A stretch of 64,000 nt of DNA from Gemmatimonadota bacterium (GCA_020344215.1 CP070815.1:2664644-2728643); one strand, 5' to 3'. Positions 29,377 through 38,853 are shown, numbered from the stretch's first letter. Notes: a model not told the origin generated them from the sequence alone. Translations and numbers: made by a program.

Positions 29377-30497
29377 TGCAGTTGTTGGTACCGATCCATC
29401 CAGGCCGACACATCGGCCCTCGATATCACGCCCTCCAACCGCCCATCCTCCACGACCAAGGCACGTCCCACACCGGCGCCCTCCAGCTTCGTCAGCACCT
29501 GAGCCAGAGTATCGTCGGGCCGCACCGTTACCGCCTCGCAGATCTGCGTCATCACTCTACTCACCGGCGTTATTGGCCACGCGTCTCGGTCCACCTCCTT
29601 GACCTGGCTCAGCGTGATGAGTCCCAGCGGCCGGCCATCGCCGCTCTGCACCGGGAACGCGCTGTAGCGGCGCCTGAGGATGTAATCGTCGACGAGATCG
29701 CGAAGCGTGAGGTCTGGTCCAACGGTCTCGGGATTGCGGGTCATCGCTTCCTTCACCTTAACGCCTTCGAGGATCCTCCGCGTTAACAGCTGGCGGTAGC
29801 TCGCTTCCGCGGCCTGCGAGAGGAACCAGCCGATGAAGATCAGCCAGATCCCGCTCACCAGGTAGCCCTGGAAGAGGCTCAGCATGCCGAAACCGATCAT
29901 CACGAACCCGAAACCCTGCCCCGTCAGTGACGCCAGGCGGGTCGCTTTGCGCACGTCCCTCGTCACGTGCCAGACGAGAGAACGCAACAGTCTCCCACCG
30001 TCGAGCGGGAAGCCCGGGATCAGGTTGAAGGCGGCGAGTATGAAGTTCAGAATGGCGAGGTACTCAGCCACGCTGGTGATCGACCTGTGCATCCCCGACG
30101 CCGCACCGATCCAAGCGAAAGTCAGCAGCAGCGCGCCGATCAGCGCGCTGGAGAGTGGGCCGACGACGGTGATGAGGAACTCATCCTTCGGGTTAGTCGC
30201 CTCGGAGCGGATCCGGGCCATACCGCCGAAGACGAACAGCGTGATCCCCTCGACCTGGATGCCCCGGGCCCGCGCCATCGCCGAGTGGGCCAGCTCGTGC
30301 AGCAGGACCGAAGCAAAGAAGACGACCGCTCCGCTGAAAGCCATGGCCACGTACTCGCCGGTGCCCAAGCCCGGGGTGCGACTTGGAAAGACGGCCTTCG
30401 CGAACGTCCAGAGGACGAGAAGGAAGACGACAAACCAGGAAAGATCCAGCCGCACCTCGAATCCGAAGAAGCGGGCTATCCGGATCCCACCAGTCAT
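29373..30497 (-). CDS. M50 site-2-type zinc protease with C-terminal CBS domains
   Basis: A 374-residue intramembrane metalloprotease of the SpoIVFB/RseP family. The zinc motif HELAH lies near residue 67 inside a membrane helix. The second ligand region, NLIPGFPLDGGRLLRS near 160, supplies the Asp ligand. About six helices span residues 15-235. Two CBS domains follow (about 245-370), which in related proteins bind adenine nucleotides and may gate activity. The start overlaps the upstream gene by 4 nt and the end overlaps nth by 4 nt. The substrate cannot be inferred; no anti-sigma factor gene is nearby. Confidence 0.93.
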   Translation of the reverse strand: MTGGIRIARFFGFEVRLDLSWFVVFLLVLWTFAKAVFPSRTPGLGTGEYVAMAFSGAVVFFASVLLHELAHSAMARARGIQVEGITLFVFGGMARIRSEATNPKDEFLITVVGPLSSALIGALLLTFAWIGAASGMHRSITSVAEYLAILNFILAAFNLIPGFPLDGGRLLRSLVWHVTRDVRKATRLASLTGQGFGFVMIGFGMLSLFQGYLVSGIWLIFIGWFLSQAAEASYRQLLTRRILEGVKVKEAMTRNPETVGPDLTLRDLVDDYILRRRYSAFPVQSGDGRPLGLITLSQVKEVDRDAWPITPVSRVMTQICEAVTVRPDDTLAQVLTKLEGAGVGRALVVEDGRLEGVISRADVSAWMDRYQQLH

Positions 30498-31294
30498 TGG
30501 CAGCTCCCCTCGATCAGGGATACTCGAACATGGTCCAACGCCGTCGGACCACCGTGGCCGGGGAACTCTGGTACTCCGCCACCCCGCACCCGCTCGCAGG
30601 CGGCGGGACAGGCGTCGATGTACCAGAGGGTACGCAGCGCAAGGACCGCGGCCTCGGAGTAGCGCTGCAGGGAATATAGTCCGGCCAGATCGGCGCCGGG
30701 AATGTTCGACTGGAAGGCGGCGGCCTCGTCCAGCTCGCGTGCACGCCCAGGTTCCAGGCGCAGCCCGGCAACGCTGAACCCAGGCCGCTCGGACCGTATT
30801 CCGAGTACGATGAGAAGCTCGAGCTCCGCTATCGGCTGATCGGGCTCCCGCGCGACGAACATCCCATCCACCGGCTCGGGCGGCTCATCCTCGGTCACCT
30901 GTGCCCAGAACAGGTTCTTCGGAAGCTCGACATAGAGGGACGGCTGGGGAATCCGGAACGACCATCCGCCCAAGTCGGGCGCCGACTCGATCAGGCTCCG
31001 CACCACCGGCGCCTCGAACGCGTAGAGCGAGCAGCCGGCGCACCAGAAATGGTAGGCGTGGTAGAGGATCTGCAGATGCTGGTCGACGGCTGCGGGGCCC
31101 GCCTCCTCGAGAAGCACCTCCGCCAGTAGTGCGGAGACACGCTCCAATAGCGTGAAGCGATCGTATCGCCAGACGCTGACGCCGCGGCGCTTCGCCTCCT
31201 CGGCGATCGCCGGGAACTCCTGCTCGGCGAACCGCGCCTCACCGAAGACTACCTCGTAGGGAGTAACACGGCCAACCGTGGATTCATCGCTCAT
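30494..31294 (-). CDS. Protein of unknown function, first gene of the M50-nth operon
   Basis: A 266-residue soluble protein that I do not recognise. No signal peptide or membrane span is evident. It is mostly mixed alpha/beta and has four cysteines, two in a FWCAGCSLYAFE cluster near residue 87 and two in DACPAACERV near 240, which could bind a metal. ATG 31294 (MSDESTVGRV) is preferred because upstream sequence lacks coding character and contains GC-rich inverted repeats. It overlaps the M50 gene by ATGA, so it is translationally coupled to the protease and nth. A 217-bp leader separates it from the NSS symporter stop. Confidence 0.8.
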   Translation of the reverse strand: MSDESTVGRVTPYEVVFGEARFAEQEFPAIAEEAKRRGVSVWRYDRFTLLERVSALLAEVLLEEAGPAAVDQHLQILYHAYHFWCAGCSLYAFEAPVVRSLIESAPDLGGWSFRIPQPSLYVELPKNLFWAQVTEDEPPEPVDGMFVAREPDQPIAELELLIVLGIRSERPGFSVAGLRLEPGRARELDEAAAFQSNIPGADLAGLYSLQRYSEAAVLALRTLWYIDACPAACERVRGGGVPEFPGHGGPTALDHVRVSLIEGSCQ

Positions 31295-31511
31295 ATCAGC
31301 GAATCTCTCCCCAAGCCTCACTGTAAGAGGCGCCGGGCCCGCAATTGGGCTCCACGACGCCCAGGTGCGGTGGTGCTGGACGTCGCCTCGTCCCCCGGGT
31401 AACCGGGAGGAGCCGGGAGAACCACCTCGCGAAGCACGTGAGCTCACGTCGGAGCAGCGGGCCGCCTTCGCTCGCCGGCGCGAGCGCGGAGCGAGCGACC
31501 CCCGACTCCGT

Positions 31512-32981
31512 CTAGGGCACGCCCCCGAGGCTCGTCTCTCCCTCCGGCACCCCGGAGCGCCGCGCCAGCCAGTTGTTGGCCAGCCAGAAGACGAGCAGCA
31601 CGATCAGCCACTGGAATAGCACGGTACCGATGCTGAAGGTGCTGAGAGGATTGAACGCGGATCGCCAGCCTTCCCCCCGCACCTGCAAGAACCACCAGAC
31701 GATAAGGACGACGGACCCAACCAGACACAGCACGATCGCCCAATCCCACCAGCGGCCGATCCTGATATCCGCTCCCGGCTGGTTGACCAGCTCGGCGCGG
31801 AACCTGCCGACGCCGAACTTCAACACGGCGAAGGCGAAGAAGAAGCCCGAGAGCATGAGGCCGACGCTCCAGACGAAGTCCTGATTCGCGAAGAACCCGA
31901 GGGAAAGGGCGCTCGGCACCCCGGCCAGGAAGCCGACGACGCCCACGAGCCATATCGCGCGAGCGCGGGGCAGCCCCGTGTCGACGAGTACCCGAGTGGC
32001 CAGCTCGATCATCGAGATCAGGCTGGTCCAGGCGGCGAAGACGAGTGCAAGAAAGAATAGCGCCATGAAGAAGCGTCCAGCGGGAATCATGGCGAAGAGC
32101 TGCGGGACCCAGATGAACGTCAGCCCCTCGTTGCCCGCCCCGACGATCTCATTCGCTACGTCGGGCCGCAAAGCGAAGGCCGTACACAGAACCATGATCC
32201 CGGCCAACAGCGACATCGAGTTATTCCCGAACCCCAGCGTGAAAGCGTTCAGCCCCGTATCCTCACGCTGCCGCATGTAGACCGCGTACGTCAGGATGAG
32301 ACCCCAACCGGCTCCGGTATCCCACGCGTTCTGCGTCAGTGCGGCGAGCCACACACGGTAATCTGCCAGTTGGGCCCAGTCGGGGGTGAACATGAAGTTC
32401 AGGCCACGTACCGCGCCCGGCAGTGTCACGGCACGTATCGCGAGCACTATCACCAGCACGACCAGGCTGGGGATCAGCACCCGCGCCACCCGCTCAATTC
32501 CACGCACGCCACGGGCGACCACGATGACGCCAAGCGTCATCGCGACGGCGTGGGTCAGTAAGGCGCCGGGCGAGCTGGCGAAGCTCTGCCAAAACGCCTC
32601 CGGCGTCGCGCCGGGTATCTCCCCCGTCAGGGTGGCCACGAAGTGCCGGATGCACCATCCCATGACGACGGAGTAGTAGAACATGATCGCCGTCGAGCAC
32701 CATCCGACCCAAGTCCCCATCCAGGCGAACTTACGGCCGATGAGCTTGCCGAAGGCGCCCACGGTTCCCGACCGCGTCGCCTTCCCGATGGCGAACTCGA
32801 CGAGGATCAAGGGAACCGACCAGGCGAGCAGGAAGATGACCCAGGCAAAGAGGAAACTGCCGCCACCGTTCGTCGCAACGATCCGCGGGAAGCGCCAGAT
32901 GTTGCCCGTGCCCACCGCCATGCCGAGCATGGCGAGCATCATCCCCCAGCGGGAAGTGAAGACCTCAGATCGAGAAGCCAA
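31512..32981 (-). CDS. Neurotransmitter:sodium symporter (NSS/SNF) family transporter
   Basis: A 489-residue sodium-coupled amino acid importer of the LeuT fold, with about 11-12 helices. The unwound TM1 substrate and sodium site appears as MAVGTGNIWRFPRIVATNGGG at residues 20-40, close to the family consensus. TTG at 32981 is taken as the start because the canonical SRWGMMLAM onset lies just after it and GTGAGGA is about 9 nt upstream; it begins 12 bp after the alpha/beta hydrolase stop. Bacterial members include MetP (with a small subunit), TnaT (tryptophan) and LeuT. The tryptophanase and MetS-like genes 4-5 kb downstream hint at tryptophan or methionine, but this is inference. Confidence 0.93.
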   Translation of the reverse strand: MASRSEVFTSRWGMMLAMLGMAVGTGNIWRFPRIVATNGGGSFLFAWVIFLLAWSVPLILVEFAIGKATRSGTVGAFGKLIGRKFAWMGTWVGWCSTAIMFYYSVVMGWCIRHFVATLTGEIPGATPEAFWQSFASSPGALLTHAVAMTLGVIVVARGVRGIERVARVLIPSLVVLVIVLAIRAVTLPGAVRGLNFMFTPDWAQLADYRVWLAALTQNAWDTGAGWGLILTYAVYMRQREDTGLNAFTLGFGNNSMSLLAGIMVLCTAFALRPDVANEIVGAGNEGLTFIWVPQLFAMIPAGRFFMALFFLALVFAAWTSLISMIELATRVLVDTGLPRARAIWLVGVVGFLAGVPSALSLGFFANQDFVWSVGLMLSGFFFAFAVLKFGVGRFRAELVNQPGADIRIGRWWDWAIVLCLVGSVVLIVWWFLQVRGEGWRSAFNPLSTFSIGTVLFQWLIVLLVFWLANNWLARRSGVPEGETSLGGVP

Positions 32982-32993
32982 GCGTCTTGATCC

Positions 32994-33950
32994 TCACGCG
33001 GTTTCGGCGGCCGCCGAGCGGACTCCGGCCAGCCAGTTCAGCACGACCTCGTTGAACTCTTCGGCGTGCGATATCAGCGTCAGATGCCCACCGTACGGGA
33101 TCTCCACAAGCGCCGAGTTCGGCAACAGATCCGCGATCTCGCGTTGCCACTCCGGCGGCGTATAGGTGTCCGAGGTCCCGGAGATCACCAGCGCTGGCTG
33201 CCGGATCCGACATAGATCCGGGCGCAGGTCGCAGTTCTTGAACGTGTCCATGCGCACGCCCCCCACCGACATCGGCACGCGCACCGGTGTGGTCAACTCG
33301 TACTCGATGATCCGTTCGTTACCCGGCGACGGGTCGAAGACCCAGACGCCGTACCGGCCCCAGAAGTCCGCCAGACGGCGCAGCAAGGGCTCCGGGAGAA
33401 AGCGCGACGTCCAGCGCGCCACCGGGATGAGCAGCGTCCGGTTGAGCCCGACGTGCGAAAGGTCCAGCCGGGCGAGCGTGTTGGTGAGAATGAGGCCCCA
33501 GACGCGGTCCGGGTAGAGGCTGGCGAAGCGGATGGCGATGGGGCCGCCGAACGAAAGTCCCAATACGCAAGCCGACGACTCGCCCAGCGCGTCGAGTACC
33601 GCAGCGACGTCGTCTGCAAACTGATCGAACCGCTGCTCCACACCCTCGAAGTCGACCCGCAAATTCGGCGCGACAACCCTGTACGACTCGGAGAGGGCCG
33701 CAACCTGGTAGCGGAAGACCTCGCTATCGCCGGTCAGGCCCGGGATGAGCACCACCGTCGGGCCCTCCCCGGTATCGATGACTGGAGCGCACTCACCGCC
33801 CGCCAGCTCCACGAAAACCGGCTCGACCGTGAGACCGCGATGGTTCCGCAGCGGGCGCGGCGGCTTCGCCATGTTGCGGCGCCAGCGGTCGACCAGATAG
33901 GCACCTGCGGCCGCGCCCGCGCCCAGCGCGAGGAGGCTCCTCAGTAGCAC
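32994..33950 (-). CDS. Membrane-anchored alpha/beta hydrolase
   Basis: A 318-residue alpha/beta hydrolase with an N-terminal hydrophobic anchor (LLALGAGAAAGAYLV, residues 4-19). The oxyanion region VVLIPGLTGDS is near 65, the nucleophile elbow VLGLSFGGP near 135, an acid in ISGTSDTYTPP near 265 and the His in YGGHLTLI near 287. The start is GTG 33950. The substrate is unknown; esterase or lactonase activity is typical of this branch. It is immediately upstream of the NSS symporter (12 bp) and probably co-transcribed with it. The 5' side carries the third heptamer element. Confidence 0.85.
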   Translation of the reverse strand: MLLRSLLALGAGAAAGAYLVDRWRRNMAKPPRPLRNHRGLTVEPVFVELAGGECAPVIDTGEGPTVVLIPGLTGDSEVFRYQVAALSESYRVVAPNLRVDFEGVEQRFDQFADDVAAVLDALGESSACVLGLSFGGPIAIRFASLYPDRVWGLILTNTLARLDLSHVGLNRTLLIPVARWTSRFLPEPLLRRLADFWGRYGVWVFDPSPGNERIIEYELTTPVRVPMSVGGVRMDTFKNCDLRPDLCRIRQPALVISGTSDTYTPPEWQREIADLLPNSALVEIPYGGHLTLISHAEEFNEVVLNWLAGVRSAAAETA

Positions 33951-33997
33951 GCGGGTGTTCTCACCATGGGTGGGGCCGGTATCCTCTCTTCATTGAG

Positions 33998-34059
33998 CTC
34001 CGAATATTGAATATCGAATACCGAACGCTGAAGGATGGCTCGCACATCGACATTCGGAG
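33998..34059. repeat. Heptamer repeat array with inverted end (element 3)
   Basis: Between glyS and the hydrolase gene, 34002-34036 reads GAATATT GAATATC GAATACC GAACGCT GAAGGAT, five units of 7 bp. The sequence CTCCGAAT at 33998 recurs inverted at 34048-34059 (CGACATTCGGAG). The period, the GAAT core and the position between same-strand genes match elements 1 and 2. Confidence 0.75.
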
Positions 34060-34090
34060 TCAGTCTAAAACCGATGCCTCCTATCCTGTC

Positions 34091-35398
34091 CTACCCGACC
34101 CTCTCCACCAGGTAATCGCTCAGCTTATCCAACCCCACCCGGTCCTGCGCCAGAGTGTCCCGATGGCGGACCGTGACCGTGTCGTCTTCCAGCGTCTGCC
34201 CGTCGATGGTGACGCAGAACGGCGTGCCCGCTTCGTCCTGGCGGCGGTAGCGCCGGCCGATCGACCCCGATTCGTCGTAGAATATGGGGTACGCGCCTCG
34301 CAGATCGTCGTAGACCTTCTGTGCCACCTCCGGCATACCGTCCTTCTTCACTAGCGGGAAGACCGCCACCTTTGTCGGCGCCAGCTGCGGCTGGAGGCCG
34401 AGGACGACGCGAGTCTCGCCCTCGACCTCTTCCTCCCGGTAGGCATCGGCCAGTAGGACCAGCGTCAGGCGGTCGACACCGCCTGATGTCTCGATGATGT
34501 AAGGGATGTACCTCTCGTTGGCCGCTTGGTCGAAGTACTCCAGCTTCTTTCCCGATCGCTCCTGATGCGCGCCCAGGTCGTAGTCGGTACGATTGTGTAT
34601 CCCCTCGAATTCCTGCCAGCCGAACGGGAATTCGTATTGGATGTCGTACGCGTCGTACGCGTAGTGAGCGAGCTCCTCGCGCGTGTGCTGCTCGAGCCGC
34701 AGCCTCTCCGGGCGGATCCCCAACGACTTCACCCACTCCAGTCGCTCGCTTCTCCAGTAGTCGAACCACTCCTGGTCCGTCCCCGGCTTCACGAAGAACT
34801 GCATCTCCATCTGCTCGAACTCGCGCGTTCGAAAGATGAAGTTCCCGGGCGTGATCTCGTTGCGGAACGCCTTACCGATCTGCGCGATGCCGAAAGGGAT
34901 CTTCTGGCGCGACGAGTTCAACACGTTCAGGAAATTCACGTAGATGCCCTGCGCCGTCTCCGGACGCAGGTAGATCTGGGCCGCTTCCTCCTCCACCGGA
35001 CCCATGAACGTCTTGAACATGAGGTTGAACATCCGCGGATCCGTGAACTCGTGCTTCACGCCGCAGACCGGACACTGGTCACCGACGATCTCGTCCGCCC
35101 GGAAGCGGCGGTGACAGTTCTTGCACTCGACCAGCGGGTCGGTGAACCCCTCCACGTGGCCGCTCGCCACCCACACCTCGGGGTGCATGAGGATCCCGGC
35201 GTCCAGGCCCTCGATATCCGGGCGCGCCGTCACCATGTCGCGCCACCAGCGCTCCTTGACGTTGCGCTTGAGCTCGACGCCGAGCGGGCCGTAATCCCAG
35301 ACGGAGCCCAACCCGCCGTACACCTCGGACGACTGGAAGACGAATCCTCGCCGCTTGCAGAGCGAGACGAGTTTCTCCATCAGATCGTTGTTCGACAT
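34091..35398 (-). CDS. glyS: Glycyl-tRNA synthetase (alpha2 type)
   Basis: A 435-residue class II aminoacyl-tRNA synthetase that charges tRNA-Gly. Seen: [20 protein letters not shown] near residue 20 (motif 1 region), a zinc-binding insert with two CxxC pairs (CKNCHRRF and [10 protein letters not shown]) between about 92 and 122, and [12 protein letters not shown] near 147. Further on are [21 protein letters not shown] near 185 (motif 2) and an anticodon-binding domain from about 330. It is the single-chain homodimeric type, not the alpha2beta2 GlyQ/GlyS type of E. coli. A GAGGATAG ribosome site precedes ATG 35398. Confidence 0.96.
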   Translation of the reverse strand: MSNNDLMEKLVSLCKRRGFVFQSSEVYGGLGSVWDYGPLGVELKRNVKERWWRDMVTARPDIEGLDAGILMHPEVWVASGHVEGFTDPLVECKNCHRRFRADEIVGDQCPVCGVKHEFTDPRMFNLMFKTFMGPVEEEAAQIYLRPETAQGIYVNFLNVLNSSRQKIPFGIAQIGKAFRNEITPGNFIFRTREFEQMEMQFFVKPGTDQEWFDYWRSERLEWVKSLGIRPERLRLEQHTREELAHYAYDAYDIQYEFPFGWQEFEGIHNRTDYDLGAHQERSGKKLEYFDQAANERYIPYIIETSGGVDRLTLVLLADAYREEEVEGETRVVLGLQPQLAPTKVAVFPLVKKDGMPEVAQKVYDDLRGAYPIFYDESGSIGRRYRRQDEAGTPFCVTIDGQTLEDDTVTVRHRDTLAQDRVGLDKLSDYLVERVG

Positions 35399-35476
35399 CT
35401 ATCCTCTATCTCTCAGTGGGTCGACGCCCCCACCGGCTCCGCGCTGAACACTCCGCCATCACAGTAAGATCGAGCC

Positions 35477-36580
35477 TCACAGTCTATCCTGTTGGGCGAG
35501 GCCGCGGCAAGCGTCCCGGGTGAGGCGAGTCAGTCCCTCCTCATCCAATAAACGCCCGTCGGAATGCGCGGCCCGCACCCCGTCCGGGACCGGCCCATCC
35601 ACGCGCGCACAGACTAGCAGGACCGGGACTCCGGCAGCGCGGGCGATCGTCACCACCCGGCCCGTCAGTTTGCCCATCCCGCTCTGGACGTCGAAGCGTC
35701 CTTCCCCGGTGACCACGAGATCGGCGCTTGCCAGTAGCTCGCGCAGGCCCGTCTGCTCGATCATCCACTCCGCCCCCGAGGCCAACTCGGCCTCGAGAAA
35801 GGCCCTGGCCCCGGCGCCCAGACCGCCGGCGGCGCCGGCGCCCGGGAGCCCGGCTACCTGCAGGCCTAACTGGGCCTCGAGCGCCTGAGCCAGGCTCGCC
35901 AGCCCTGCCTCCAGTCGCTCCACCTCCAACGGACCGGCCCCCTTCTGAGGCCCGTAAACCCGCGCCGCGCCCTCGGCGCCGAGGAGCGGGTTCTCCACAT
36001 CGCACAACGCCGTGACGCTGGCCCCCAAGGGGCGCGCCGGTGGGTGGACCCGATGCAGCTCGGTGAGCGAACCGCCGCCTTCGGCCAGCGGCGCACCCAC
36101 CTCATCCTCGAAGCGCCAGCCAAGCGCCCGTGCCATCCCCGTCCCACCGTCGACAGTCCCGCTCCCGCCCAGGCCGAGCACGATCTGCGAGGCGCCGGCT
36201 TCGACCGCGATGCGCAGCAGCTCACCAACGCCCCGCGTCGTGGCCAGGAGCGGCGCGCGCCGTGTGGGCGGAATAAGGTGTAAGCCACACGCTTCCGCCG
36301 ACTCGATCACCGCCCGCTCTCCCGCCTGCAGCAGCCGCGCCCGAACCGGCTCGCCCAGTGGCCCGCAGACCTCGTGCCTCACCAGCGTACCGCCGAGCAC
36401 ACGCCTACACGCTTCAAGAAGGCCGTTCCCGCCATCCGAGAGTGGTCGCTCGACGACCCTCACCGTCGGCCAGACGGCGGTCACGCCGGCCGACATGGCG
36501 CCAGTCACCGCGGTCGGGCCCAGCGTCCCCTTGAAGGCGGTGGGCGCCACCAGAACGGTCTTCACAGCGTTGCCGGTCAT
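35477..36580 (-). CDS. Glycerate kinase (GlxK/GarK family)
   Basis: A 367-residue kinase that phosphorylates D-glycerate, feeding glyoxylate or serine-derived carbon into glycolysis (2-phosphoglycerate in the GarK class). The family start VLVAPTAFKGTLGP is at residues 9-22, LSDGGNG at 47-53, the glycine-rich LGLGGSGTVDGGTGMARALGW segment near 132 and DLVVTGEGRFDVQSGMGK near 288. The start codon is uncertain: ATG 36580 has a weak ribosome site, and GTG at codon 6 is possible. It is divergent from the OsmC gene; the probable osmC promoter overlaps its 5' end. Confidence 0.93.
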   Translation of the reverse strand: MTGNAVKTVLVAPTAFKGTLGPTAVTGAMSAGVTAVWPTVRVVERPLSDGGNGLLEACRRVLGGTLVRHEVCGPLGEPVRARLLQAGERAVIESAEACGLHLIPPTRRAPLLATTRGVGELLRIAVEAGASQIVLGLGGSGTVDGGTGMARALGWRFEDEVGAPLAEGGGSLTELHRVHPPARPLGASVTALCDVENPLLGAEGAARVYGPQKGAGPLEVERLEAGLASLAQALEAQLGLQVAGLPGAGAAGGLGAGARAFLEAELASGAEWMIEQTGLRELLASADLVVTGEGRFDVQSGMGKLTGRVVTIARAAGVPVLLVCARVDGPVPDGVRAAHSDGRLLDEEGLTRLTRDACRGLAQQDRL

Positions 36581-36590
36581 CCCCTATAAT
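36561..36590 (+). promoter_or_regulatory. Sigma-70-like promoter for the OsmC gene
   Basis: TTCACA (36561-36566) and TATAAT (36585-36590) are 18 bp apart, one mismatch from consensus in all. The -35 lies inside the first codons of the divergent glycerate kinase gene. The predicted 5' leader is about 90 nt. Confidence 0.5.
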
Positions 36591-36688
36591 GATGCCCTCG
36601 CGGGCACCCGGTCTGCCACCGGCCCCCGGTTCGGGTGCTGCCGGGCGATCGCGGCTTCACAGGAGCGGTTCCGAGACAGGAGAAAGAA

Positions 36689-37216
36689 ATGGCGAAGATC
36701 AACAACATCAACGTCGAGGCGATAGCGAAGTTCGCCGCTCAGATCGAGCAAGATCCGCACGCGGCCAAGAAGCTCAAGTCGGTGACCGGGCGCTGGAACT
36801 TCATCGAGGAGGACGCGCCCCAGTTCCGCGCCGAGGTCGAGTACCCGGGCGGAACCCACACCGTTGAGACGGACTTCGCTCCCTTCATGGGCGGCGAAGG
36901 GCTGCGGCCCGATCCCGTCTCCTATTGTATGTACGGCTTCGCTTCCTGCTTCGCCGGAACCTTCGCGGCGGTCGCCGCGGCGCAGGGTATAGAGCTCGAA
37001 GAGCTCGAGGTCACGGTCGAGAACCAGGTCGACCTGAGCAGAGCGATGGGGGTGGCCGACCGTCCGGTCACCCAGGGCATGAACGCCACCCTGAAGGTCA
37101 AGTGCGACGCGCCGACCGACAGGCTGGAGCAGATTAGGCGCCTGGCCGAGGAGCGCTGCCCGGGAGTCTACTGCATCACCAACCCGATCCCGTTCACCTC
37201 GCGGATCGCCGGCTGA
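36689..37216 (+). CDS. OsmC family protein
   Basis: A 175-residue OsmC/Ohr-fold protein; such proteins often reduce organic or fatty-acid hydroperoxides using two cysteines. ATG 36689 follows AGGAGA by 6 nt. The N-terminal strand region is at residues 25-55, a PDPVSYCMYGFASCFAGTF helix with two cysteines seven apart is near 77-95, and a second cysteine-containing segment ERCPGVYCITNP is near 158. The Cys in YGFASCF and the one in CPGVYC fit the usual OsmC peroxidatic and resolving placement, so a peroxidase role is plausible, though some OsmC-like proteins lack it. It stands alone on this strand. Confidence 0.87.
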   Translation: MAKINNINVEAIAKFAAQIEQDPHAAKKLKSVTGRWNFIEEDAPQFRAEVEYPGGTHTVETDFAPFMGGEGLRPDPVSYCMYGFASCFAGTFAAVAAAQGIELEELEVTVENQVDLSRAMGVADRPVTQGMNATLKVKCDAPTDRLEQIRRLAEERCPGVYCITNPIPFTSRIAG

Positions 37217-37358
37217 GGGCGCCGGCGGACCTGGGGCGCAGGGATCGACACGATTCCGGGGGCGGTATTGCGAAATTCCTGGGCGTATCGTTTCTTACGA
37301 ACATTCCAGGTCACCATCTCCCGAACCTACCACCTTTAGGCTCTCGAGGGGGGTGAAA

Positions 37359-37754
37359 ATGCACAAGGTGGCTCCACAGGCGGCGACGGAGCACGCCGTG
37401 TTGACGCACGTAATGCTCGACGTCTACGGCGTGGACTTCGATACACTCAACGACCCAGATAGGATCGGGGAGATCCTGACTGGCGCCGCGGCCACGGCCA
37501 GTATGCACCCTCTGGCCGAGCCGGCGACCTATCGCTACCCGGGCCAGGGACTCACCGTCTTCCTGCCGATTCGCGAATCGCACTTCGCGATTCACACCTA
37601 CCCCGAGCACGGCTACGCGTCCATCGACATCGTAAGCTGCGCCCTCGCCGAGCGGGCTCAGCGCGCTGCGGACTACGTAGTCGACCGGCTGGGTGGTGAC
37701 CGCGCCGAGAGCGACCTCGTTTTTCGGGGTTTCCTGGAGGACCGCGAGTTCTAG
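37359..37754 (+). CDS. speD: S-adenosylmethionine decarboxylase proenzyme
   Basis: A 131-residue pyruvoyl enzyme that decarboxylates S-adenosylmethionine to supply the aminopropyl donor for spermidine synthase. It self-cleaves before Ser74 in the segment IRESHFAIHTYPEHGYAS, which converts that Ser to the pyruvoyl group; His81-like and Cys94-like residues (HTYPEHG, IVSC) are also kept. The short prokaryotic class 1B length fits. ATG 37359 is chosen because GAGGGGGG ends 5 nt upstream; the GTG at 37353 lies within that site. Its partner speE is convergent 106 bp away, so the two are not in one operon. Confidence 0.94.
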   Translation: MHKVAPQAATEHAVLTHVMLDVYGVDFDTLNDPDRIGEILTGAAATASMHPLAEPATYRYPGQGLTVFLPIRESHFAIHTYPEHGYASIDIVSCALAERAQRAADYVVDRLGGDRAESDLVFRGFLEDREF

Positions 37755-37764
37755 CATTCGGGCC

Positions 37765-37809
37765 GACCCGCTCGTCCCCTGGCTGGAGGGGGATGGGGAC
37801 GGGCGGGTC
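37765..37809. terminator. 15-bp-arm hairpin between speD and speE
   Basis: Arms at 37765-37779 and 37795-37809 are complementary over all 15 bp except for one base that can form G-U in RNA, with a 15-nt loop and no T-tract. It sits between convergent stops and may end both transcripts or stabilise their 3' ends. Confidence 0.6.
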
Positions 37810-37860
37810 ACTCCCCGGCGCCGGCCACCCCGAGCGGCACCCGTTCCCCCCACACCTCAT

Positions 37861-38796
37861 TCACTCGGATAGTCCCCAAGGATAGTAGTCGGTGAACTCG
37901 AGCGGATCCTCATCGGTCGACACTCTATCCGACGACCGCAGGCACTTCCGCATCAATACGGGCTGGAACGCCATACGCTCGACGAAGTCAGCCGTGACGT
38001 AGCTGAGCTCGGCGTCGTTGCACAGAGCCGCGTACCTGTCGGCAAACGTCCCGGCCGGAAATGACCCTACGTTCACACTCTGAGATGCGTAAGTGAATGC
38101 AATCTCCATCGCGTAGCTCGATACATGAATTGGAAAGACCGCCACGTGGTTGAACACAGACCCAAGAGTTGTGACGATCGTGCTTGTCACCTTGGGGTAG
38201 TCAAACCAACCGCCGGCATGCGTCGCCACTACGCCTGTCGGACCCAACCGGCGCAACAAGTACTCGTAGGCCTCTCGAGTATAAAATGACTTCGACGGGC
38301 CTATGGGATCCGTGAGGTCCAGCACTATCAAGTCAAACGTCTCCGGGCTCGTCTCGATGAACTTCCTCCCATCTGCTATGCGGAGCTCTATCCTCGGGTC
38401 GTCAAACGCCGTGCCGCAGACGTTCTGGAGATGCCTGCGAGATGCATCGATCACCATCTCATCGATTTCAACGATGATTACTTTCTCGACGCTTCGGTGC
38501 TTCAAGAGCTCTACGAGGACCCCGCCGTCGCCGCCGCCGACGACCAGCACGCTGGCAGGGCTCTGCTGCATGAGGAGCGGTGGGTGAACGAGTACCTCGT
38601 GGTAGATGAACGTGTCTCTCTCCGTGGCTTGTATCGTGCCGTCGAGAACCAGCATTCTTCCATAGTCGTGGGTGTCCACCACTTCGATTCGCTGGAACTC
38701 GCTCGACTCGCAGAAGATCCTGTCACGCAACTTCAGGCAGCGGTGATGCGTCGGCGTGACGTTTTCGACGTAGTACTCATCGCGAGAGAAGTCCAT
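37861..38796 (-). CDS. speE: Spermidine synthase (aminopropyltransferase)
   Basis: A 311-residue aminopropyltransferase that adds the aminopropyl group of decarboxylated S-adenosylmethionine to putrescine (or agmatine). Seen: VVDTHDYGRMLVLDG near residue 38, FIYHEVLVHPPL near 63, the Rossmann motif VLVVGGGDGG near 83 and the catalytic DLIVLDLTDPIGPSKS segment near 160. ATG 38796 follows GGGGGGACGG. GC is visibly lower here (samples of 48-55%) than in neighbours (about 63%), suggesting a different origin. Whether the acceptor is putrescine or agmatine cannot be told from the sequence. Confidence 0.93.
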   Translation of the reverse strand: MDFSRDEYYVENVTPTHHRCLKLRDRIFCESSEFQRIEVVDTHDYGRMLVLDGTIQATERDTFIYHEVLVHPPLLMQQSPASVLVVGGGDGGVLVELLKHRSVEKVIIVEIDEMVIDASRRHLQNVCGTAFDDPRIELRIADGRKFIETSPETFDLIVLDLTDPIGPSKSFYTREAYEYLLRRLGPTGVVATHAGGWFDYPKVTSTIVTTLGSVFNHVAVFPIHVSSYAMEIAFTYASQSVNVGSFPAGTFADRYAALCNDAELSYVTADFVERMAFQPVLMRKCLRSSDRVSTDEDPLEFTDYYPWGLSE

Positions 38797-38853
38797 CCGT
38801 CCCCCCAGTCATCAGGCGTTCAGGGCGCCCGCGGGCCGCCAAGCTCACCCAGG

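Noticed and set aside
31295..31511. Possible T-box or other riboswitch in the leader of the gene at 30494
   Set aside because: A GAGGTGGTTCTCCCGG stretch recalls the T-box core, and a GC-rich stem follows. The TGGNACCGCG sequence, specifier loop and T-tract are absent, and the gene is not an amino-acid gene. It is more likely GC-rich inverted repeats.
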